From Ampullaceana balthica (Eukaryota; Mollusca; Gastropoda; Lymnaeidae): a stretch of DNA of 64,000 nt. Location: positions 1,414,829-1,478,828 of the forward strand of contig CALYLW010000133.1 in assembly GCA_944989445.1 (NCBI GenBank). The letters are read 5' to 3'. Shown here one piece after another: positions 50,901 through 59,900 of this stretch; the stretch's first letter is position 1; the number at the start of each line of letters is the position of its first letter. The notes beneath the pieces were generated by a model. The model was given only the letters and a program-made list of their open reading frames with translations. It was not told the DNA's origin and made no database searches. The position numbers and the translations under genes are program-made.

Positions 50901-53900
50901 AGGGATAGTTTGAGCACAATTAATAACCAAAAAAGATGAACTAAATATCTAATAGAAAGCTTCAGTAGAGCAAGAGTGCGAACTCGAAGTTACTTCAGCA
51001 GTGATTTTCTAGGTTAATATTGGTCAAAACAAAATATCCAATACATATTGATGAGTAATTCCAAAATATTTTTATTGTGTTTTTTTTTAAATGTTGACTG
51101 CTTATCAGTATACTATGTCAATCTAGGTCAATAAGATTTTCATTTGGGAACAATATAATCAAGATTTACTTGAGTAACAATATAATCAAGATTTACTTGA
51201 GATTTTAATGTGCTATATTTTTTTAAAAAATTAATTTTACAATTTAGTTTAGATTTATATGAATTAGCCTAGAATTGTATTTTTAAAAAAATTATTTAAA
51301 CAATTTCCATAAGACATCTACTGTTGTATGTCTCATAACACAGGAACATAATGAGTGCTCCAATGGACAGGAGACAAAGTACTTGGCTCCTTCCTGCCAA
51401 CATGGGCCATATTTATATCACCCTGATGTCCCCCTACACAACACTATTAAAACCTATTTAAAGATTAACCAAGAAAACAGAAACTAGAGAGGGGGACGGA
51501 AATCAATAAATAAGCCACGTCCATCACCGTTGGGGGGGGGGTTATTCTCACATCGCCCCTCCTATTCTGTGGAGAGGATAAAGAAGATGCATTGTGGGGG
51601 CTGTGCACCGAGTGACGTCATTAAACTAGAGCCCATCAGAGCACCTCACACAGAATAGTATTGCGATAAAGCTTTAAAATAAAATACAAAATACACAAAC
51701 AAATTGTGTGATCAAAACAATAAATTAAAGTTTAATTGATTGACAAATACAAGAGTAAACTTCTTATATAATGAAAATATAATTTCAATTGTACTTGTGT
51801 AAGTTATTTGCACTGAGAAAGCATTAGTCGAAACATCTAATTTTGTTAATTTTGTATTATTAGTCAATAAAGCTTTAATTTATTGTTGTCATTATGCAAC
51901 GTGTCTTGTGTATCTTGTATTTGTCTGTGTATCTTGTATTTGTCTGTGTATCTTGTTATTTATCTGTGTATCTTTTATTTATCTGTGTACCTTGTTATTT
52001 ATCTGTGTATCTTGTTATTTATCTGTGTATCTTGTATTTGTCTGTGTATCTTGTTATTTGTCTGTGTATCTTGTTATTTGTCTGTGTATCTTGTATTTGT
52101 CTGTGTATCTTGTATTTGTCTGTGTATCTTGTTATTTATCTGTGTATCTTGTATTTATCTGTGTATCTTGTATTTGTCTGTGTATCTTGTTATTTGTCTG
52201 TGTATCTTGTTATTTGTCTGTGTATCTTGTATTTGTCTGGGTATCTTGTATTTATCTGTGTATCTTGTATTTGTCTGTGTATCTTGTATTTATCTCTGTA
52301 TCTTGTTATTTGTCTGTGTATCTTGTTATTTATCTGTGTATCTTGTATTTGTCTGTGTATCTTGTATTTGTCTGTGTATCTTGTATTTGTCTGTGTATCT
52401 TGTATTTGTGTATCTTGTATTTGTCTGTGTATCTTGTATTTGTCTGTGTATCTTGTATTTGTCTGTGTATCTTGTATTTGTCTGTGTATCTTGTATGTGT
52501 CTGTGTATGTTGTATTTGTCTGTGTATCTTGTATTTGTCTGTGTATCTTGTTATTTGTCTGTGTATCTTGTATTTGTCTGTGTATCTTGTATTTGTCTGT
52601 GTATCTTGTATGTGTCTGTGTATGTTGTATTTGTCTGTGTATCTTGTATGTGTCTGTGTATGTTGTATTTGTCTGTGTATCTTGTATGTGTCTGTGTATG
52701 TTGTATTTGTCTGTGTATCTTGTATTTGTCTGTGTATATTGTATTTGTCTGTGTATCTTGTATTTGTCTGTGTATCTTGTTATTTGTCTGTGTATCTTGT
52801 ATTTGTCTGTGTATATTGTATTTGTCTGTGTATCTTGTATTTCATTGAACACCTCACGACTACGACCCAGGGCCAGCAACCCATCGTAAACTCTGATCTC
52901 TACCCATGTCCGCGAACACTAACATGATTCATCCCCCCTTACATGCCACACGGGGTGGAGGTGCTGCAGCGGTGGTGGTGGTGAAGATAACAGGTTAAAT
53001 TATTCCCCAAAGATGCTGGTCTGGTTGGGGTGGGGGTAGAGAGAGATGGGTCAAACGGGTATGTGATATCGTGAGTTACGGGATGCTAAGATGACCTGGT
53101 CTAAGGTGGACGGGTTTGTTGGGTCAACAGAAAATAGCTGTCTCGATTCAAAGCCTGGGTCCGAAACTTTGGTGTTGTGATGTGGGCGATTCTGACGTCA
53201 GGTGGGGCGATATGAACATGATTTGTCGTTCACAAGTGGGCGGTAGCTTTACTCGGTCAAACTGGATTTGGCCACGCTCCAGAATAGACGAGTGTGTGTT
53301 GGTGGGGGCGGGGGGGGGGTGTCGTCTCGGATGGACGTGGGGGCTAATATAGCGACCGCCTCGTCATCAAACTACCAGTGACCAGTAACGCTCTTGAGGT
53401 ACACCACCAGGATGGTCTTCTGTAAACGGGTTGTGAACCTAGTAACAGTCGGTCTACTATCAGTAAATAGTTTGTAGGGCATCAAATAAGAGGAAGAATC
53501 AACAGAAAGAAGAAATCATAAAATAACTGATCAAATTGGTTCTTTATTAGAGGATGATATCACTGCACAAAAAAAGTAAAGAAATGAGGCGAATCACTAT
53601 CTTAAATAAACAGACTACCAGATGTTGACGTACAACAAAATACAGAGAAAACAAAATCCAATAAAATTTTTCTTGAGTTTATAAATATAAAATATGCTAA
53701 CTAAATGTTAACAAGCGATATTGGCATGAACATCACCATCAATATCAACATCAATATCAACATCAACATCAATAAGGCTTTTATTCTTTAAGGCCTATTC
53801 CTAAAATCCGGGTCAAGGTTTACCAATGTGTTAAATGTACGGATTCCCAACCAGCAGCTTACAGTGGTCTCATTACACGCACAAACTTTCTTTCCTACAG

Positions 53901-56900
53901 TCAAGTCTCTAACCCGTCTTGATCAAATGAAAAATATCAAACAAAAAACATTGAACTAAGTGACAAATATCTTTAACGCCCGACGTAGACGATCTGATAC
54001 AACCGTGGTGATATTTTAACTTGACTGCTTTTGTTTTTTAACACCAGATCATTCATTGTCGATGGAAACTGGGGGAATCTTTATTTATATTGAATTATCA
54101 ATGGAAAAATTGGTAATATATATATATAACTTTCTACTGTTATTATACTGCTATATTTAATGGAAACACAAATTTTGACTTGATAATAATATGTCGATTT
54201 ATTCCATGGAAACTGTGTTATTTTTAATTTATTTCCATTTATTACAAACATTAACGTTTCTTTCGTCATTTCTTGATGGATTCATGACCCCAAGGCCAAG
54301 GCACATGTTCTCCCAATACATTAGATTGTAGATTTGATGGATTCATGACCCCAAGGCCAAGGCCCATGTTCTCCCAATACAGTAGATTGTAGATTTGATG
54401 GATTCATGACCCCAAGGCCAAGGCCCATGTTCTCCCAATACAGTAGATTGTAGATTTGATGGATTCATGACCCCAAGGCCAAGGCACATGTTCTCCCAAT
54501 ACAGTAGATTGTAGATTTGATGGATTCATGACCCCAAGGCCAAGGCACATGTTCTCCCAATACAGTAGATTGTAGATTTGATGGATTCATGACCCCAAGG
54601 CCAAGGCACATGTCTTCCCAATACAGTAGATTGTAGATTTGATGGATTCATGACCCCAAGGCCAAGGCACATGTTCTCCCAATACAGTAGATTGTAGATT
54701 TGATGGATTCATGACCCCAAGGCCAAGGCACATGTTCTCCCAATACAGTAGATTGTAGATTTGACGTTTCTTTCGTCATTTCTTGATGGATTCATGACCC
54801 CAAGGCCAAGGCACATGTTCTCCCAATACAGTAGATTGTAGATTTGACGTTTCTTTCGTCATTTCTTGGTGGATTCATGACCCCAAGGCCAAGGCACATG
54901 TTCTCCCAATACAGTAGATTGTAGATTAGTTATTGGAGACACTTGCAGTTGTTCGTGTCTAACACGATGTTTACATTCGGACAAGAGAGTAACATTCAAT
55001 AGTTAACTGAATCGATTGTTTACTACATCGAACAGTCTAGAAATATTTACTTGACCAAATGCCCATAATGCCCTTTAATCTTCTCACCAATTCCCTCTAC
55101 AAGTAGATAACTCTAGCTCTCTTTTTATATAGAGATTTACTCCCCTCCCACCTCCCTCCCCATTTAGGATATTTCAATGATAAGGTGGCCATGTCACTGA
55201 TATCAACATCAAGCCAGCCCCAATGCGTGTGGACTAAGGATTACAGACGCAGCAATGGCCAAGAGAGATGTGGGGGGGGGGCTAGTGGTGGGTGTATGAT
55301 GGGGTGGGGACAGACGGGGGGGGGGTTGCGTCCCCCAACCAACTAAGGGCTCTTGGTGTTTATTAATAGAGTTCCAAATGGAGAGATATGAAGAGAGATT
55401 GGGCAACATTGTTTAGCTTCATTTTTAATGTTTGATTTTCTGTTGAGTACAATGGGCCTGTCCACAAAATGACTTTCTTCAGAACTTTCGAAAATAGGGA
55501 GGGGGAGGGTTGTTTGTGAGGTGAACTATAAATCAGAGAAGGTTACCACTACCACCAACAAATTGTGATGTATCTCACTTTGACAACCATAAGGTTAGCC
55601 ACTTGTCGATAGGCTAGCCACTGGTCGATAGGTTAGCCACTGGTCGATACCTTTGACACTGGTCGATAGGCTAGCCACTGGTCGATGAGTGGTCAACCTG
55701 GATTGTGACATCTGTAAACCCTGTAATGTACCACCAACTCACGCACGCTTTTGTTAGCAATGTTCTTTTGTAATTCATGTTTCTTCTTTCTATTAGATGG
55801 AGCTTTCTGTTTTTAAAAAAGTGCAGCTTACAGTTGTGCTTTTTCTGAATAAAACTTTAATGAAGCGCTTTCTTTTTTCTTTTTATTTATATAAAAAGAC
55901 TTATTCCTGGGGGAATCCTTAGTGGGGTTTTTTAAGTGCAGCGGCTGGCAACTGTCTTTTTTTTATTTCTTATTTCAATTCTCTGCTAAGAAAATATCTC
56001 GGGAGCAGCAGTCCCAGGAGGAAATTGATAACGAATGTGCACATAAAATCTTGGGTAATTATCACAATACTTCAGTAACTTTAAGTAAAACAGATACTGC
56101 AATTTGAATTTATTTGAAAAATGAAATGCTGCAGACCTCTCATTGTTAACAGTAAGAAATATTAGATGATGCACTGAGACGGTTCAAGGCAATCGGCCAT
56201 ATGGCATTGCACGGTTGGATGCACTGAGACGGTTTAAGGCAATCGGCCATATGGCATTGCACGGTTGGATGCACTGAGACGGTTCAAAGCAATCGGCCAT
56301 ATGGCATTGCACGGTTGGATGCACTGAGACGGTTCAAGGCAATCGGCCATATGGCATTGCACGGTTGGATGCACTGAGACGGTTCAAGGCAATCGGCCAT
56401 ATGGCATTGCACGGTTGGATGCACTGAGACGGTTCAAGGCAATCGGCCATATGGCATTGCACGGTTGGATGCACTGAGACGGTTCAAGGCAATCGGCCAT
56501 ATGGCATTGCACGGTTGGATGCACTGAGACGGTTCAAGGCAATCGGCCATATGGCATTGCACGGTTGGATGCACTGAGACGGTTCAAGGCAATCGGCCAT
56601 ATGGCATTGCACGGTTGGATGCACTGAGACGGTTCAAGGCAATCGGCCATATGGCATTGCACGGTTGGATGCACTGAGACGGTTCAAGGCAATCGGCCAT
56701 ATGGCATTGCACGGTTGGATGCACTGAGACGGTTCAAGGCAATCGGCCATATGGCATTGCACGGTTGTTGATGTTTTTGTTTGTCATTGCGACTTGTGTC
56801 AAATATCCGTGTAAATTAAATGAGTATATAAACAGAGGTCCAGGTGGGCCACAGATCGATGTCTTGAGTCAGGTTGTTAAAAGCGATAATCGGTTTTAAA

Positions 56901-59900
56901 TTTTCCAAACATAATCGAATTTAATTCGGCTGGATTTATGAAGTGAAATCCGGCCCGGAGCCGAAGCAGGTTTTGTAAAAATTGCCGGAGCTAATATATT
57001 TATATATATTTTATCGCAAAACCGGCCAGCCAGATATTGCCGGATTTATGAAGTCAATTTCTACCGGAGCCGGATTTGTAAAAATGGCCGGATTCCGGAT
57101 TTGACGGAGCCGGAGTCGAAATCCGGTACACCCCTAATTTCTATGAAGTCAGCGGTAAAACGATAATCGGTTTAAAATCGGATTTACATAACCGATAATC
57201 GGTTTGCCAAAAAAACGAAATTAACAACCCTAGTCTTGAGCTTAATAACTAGAGCAGAAGAGAAACTTGGAGCCGCAAGCCATCACCGCTATTCAAACAC
57301 TGTCAACAAGTCAGAGAGCGCCGCCTCGTCTTTCCACCTTTGCCTTTTAAATGTCACAAGCACGCAAACTTTCACCACAGTCCTCCCGTAATTTACTACG
57401 ACATATGACAAAGGTCAAATGGGGAACCGCGATCCAATGTCGGCTATTGAGATAAATTATACTGTATTCAATACCACCCTCCTTCACCCCCACTCCACAG
57501 TGGCCCACGTGCACTGGATTCTGAGCGTATGGGATATCACACTCGTGGAATCGCGGGAAAGAAAACGAAATGGAGGGTGGTGGCGGAGGGGTGGGCAAAG
57601 AAACTTCAAGATTTTCATAGAGGGTGGACCAGGACTGGTGGCATAATTCGGCCACTCACGTGCCATTGTGGCACTACTGTATTAATCTGTTACTACAGTT
57701 AAATTCTGAAACTGCTGAGCCAATCTGCGCATACCGTGAAACGCTGCCGCTGGCTCTATACTCAGCATTAGGAGTCCCATCCATTGGTCTTCTAGCCACG
57801 TCGGGCGACAACAATTCTCCATCTCTGCTAGTAAACCCAACAGAGAACAGAGATGCACACCGATGGTTGTGACAACAATTCTCCATCTCTGCTAGTAAAC
57901 TCAGCAGAGAACGAGATGCACACCGATGCTTGTGTGCATGTCAGTGACGTCATTACCTGTACCTTTGTTCATATCAATTAGAAAAGGGGTGAGTTCCTAT
58001 GTACCTAGCGCCACTCCACACCTGAAGTGCTCGGGGCTCACAGAGTGGCTCGACCCAAAGATGGACACATCTATTGGAGGGCCGAACCGTCGAGGAAACA
58101 ACCGATGCTATTCAACAACCGACGCTATTCAACAACCACCGCTATTCAACAACCGACGCTATTCAACAACCGACGCTATTCAACAACCGTCGCTATTCAA
58201 CAACCGATGCTATTCAACAACCGATGCTATTCAACAACCGACGCTATTCAACAACCGACGCTATTCAACAACCGATGCTATTCAACAACCGACGCTATTC
58301 AACAACCGTCGCTGACTTATCGACTGTGTTTTATCCAGCAGTTTTGACAGAGGTATGTAGAGTTTCGGTCTAGATGTAAAAACCCGATTCTGCATTAGGG
58401 CTGTCAATATTGTTGAAAAATGCTGCCCGGGTACCCGTCCAAATTTCGAACGGGTACCCGATCGAAACATCGCATAATTTTCCCCGTCATGACTGCTATA
58501 CAATGAACCTACCCACCTTCCATGCACCTCATTTCACACTGTAGCTACACGGCCGACGTCTTAGGGGCCGTACATAAATGACGTCAAGCGATTTTGGCCG
58601 ATTCCCCCTCCCCCCCCCAGGTTGTCACACAAAAACTTAGAGCCCCCTCCAATATGACGTCACAAAGCTTTGCGCGCGCCCAATAAAAGCCGTACTTCCT
58701 TTCTGAAAATGAGCATGTTTCAAATAACTTTATTGTCATTTAATTTTGTATTTAATGTGAAGTTGAACTCTAAAAATCGCTACACGCTTAAATCAGTGTA
58801 AAACGTCATTAAATAAATTGTAATCAATCAAATATTTCAGTGGAACTTTTATTTAAAGTTGCACGTTTTGATGTGACGTCACATTTCTTTAACACATCCC
58901 TCCCTCTCGTCACAAATACGTGACCCCCTCCTCCCTTAGGTGCGTAACGTCATTTATGGACGGACCCTTACCCATCGTATACTGTTAGTAACTAATTTAT
59001 TTACGTTAAAAACTTACAAAATGTTGGTGTATTATTAAAAATCAGTTTTTGGACAAGGCACAAGCTGTAATGAACACACGAAACACAATCGAATGGAGGG
59101 CGGAAAGGGGGGGGGGTAGATAAAAACATCGACAATCGTAAACCCAATGTCGAGATCAAAGTTAGTGTCAAAGCAGGGGTGTTTTTATTAACAACAACAA
59201 ACACGGCCTCTTTCATCTCTATACAGTCCATCCTTATTTTCGGCAGAGGAGTTTTGTTTTCTTTATATGATTCATTCAAAGAACCAAAATCTTCTTGTGT
59301 TTGCGATTTCTATTTCATTTTCAGAGAAAAATGATGTATCAAAATACATTGTGGTTTGTCGAGACCATATTGTATTTCCCTATGACAGTTCTCCTTAGAT
59401 GTATTTCACAGCATATATTTGAAACAAAAAAAATTATTTGCTAAATTGTTTCGCGAGCCGTAAATTAAACACAAAAAAGCCGCATGCGAGCTGAAGTTTG
59501 GTTAATATAACCGTTGAAGCCACATTTTCACGGGTACCCGGGCGGAATTTTACTACCCGGGTAATCTCACGGCAACGGTTACCCGGGTCCCCGTTGGCAG
59601 GCCTATATTCTGCATGTGCAAAACGCTGCCCAAATCACCAGATACCCTTTTAAAAAGACAGTATTCAAAACTGTAACATATACAATGTCCATCGTCTAGT
59701 AAGTTCATATCGTCTAGTAAGTTCATATCGGAAGCCAACAACCTCTTTCCCACCCACACCACCACCCCCAACACACACACCTGGTACATGCACATAATTA
59801 TAACAAATGTTTAAACTGGGCCGTGAGGTGTGACGACTGCATAATTACTTAGTACAGAGAGGCATCAACAGAGTGAAGAGGAGCCAGCAACTGTAGCGTA

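Noticed and set aside
51883..52927. Three 320-340-codon frames rich in Cys, Leu and Val
   Set aside because: By-product of the 19/20-bp array; the same peptide words appear in every frame.
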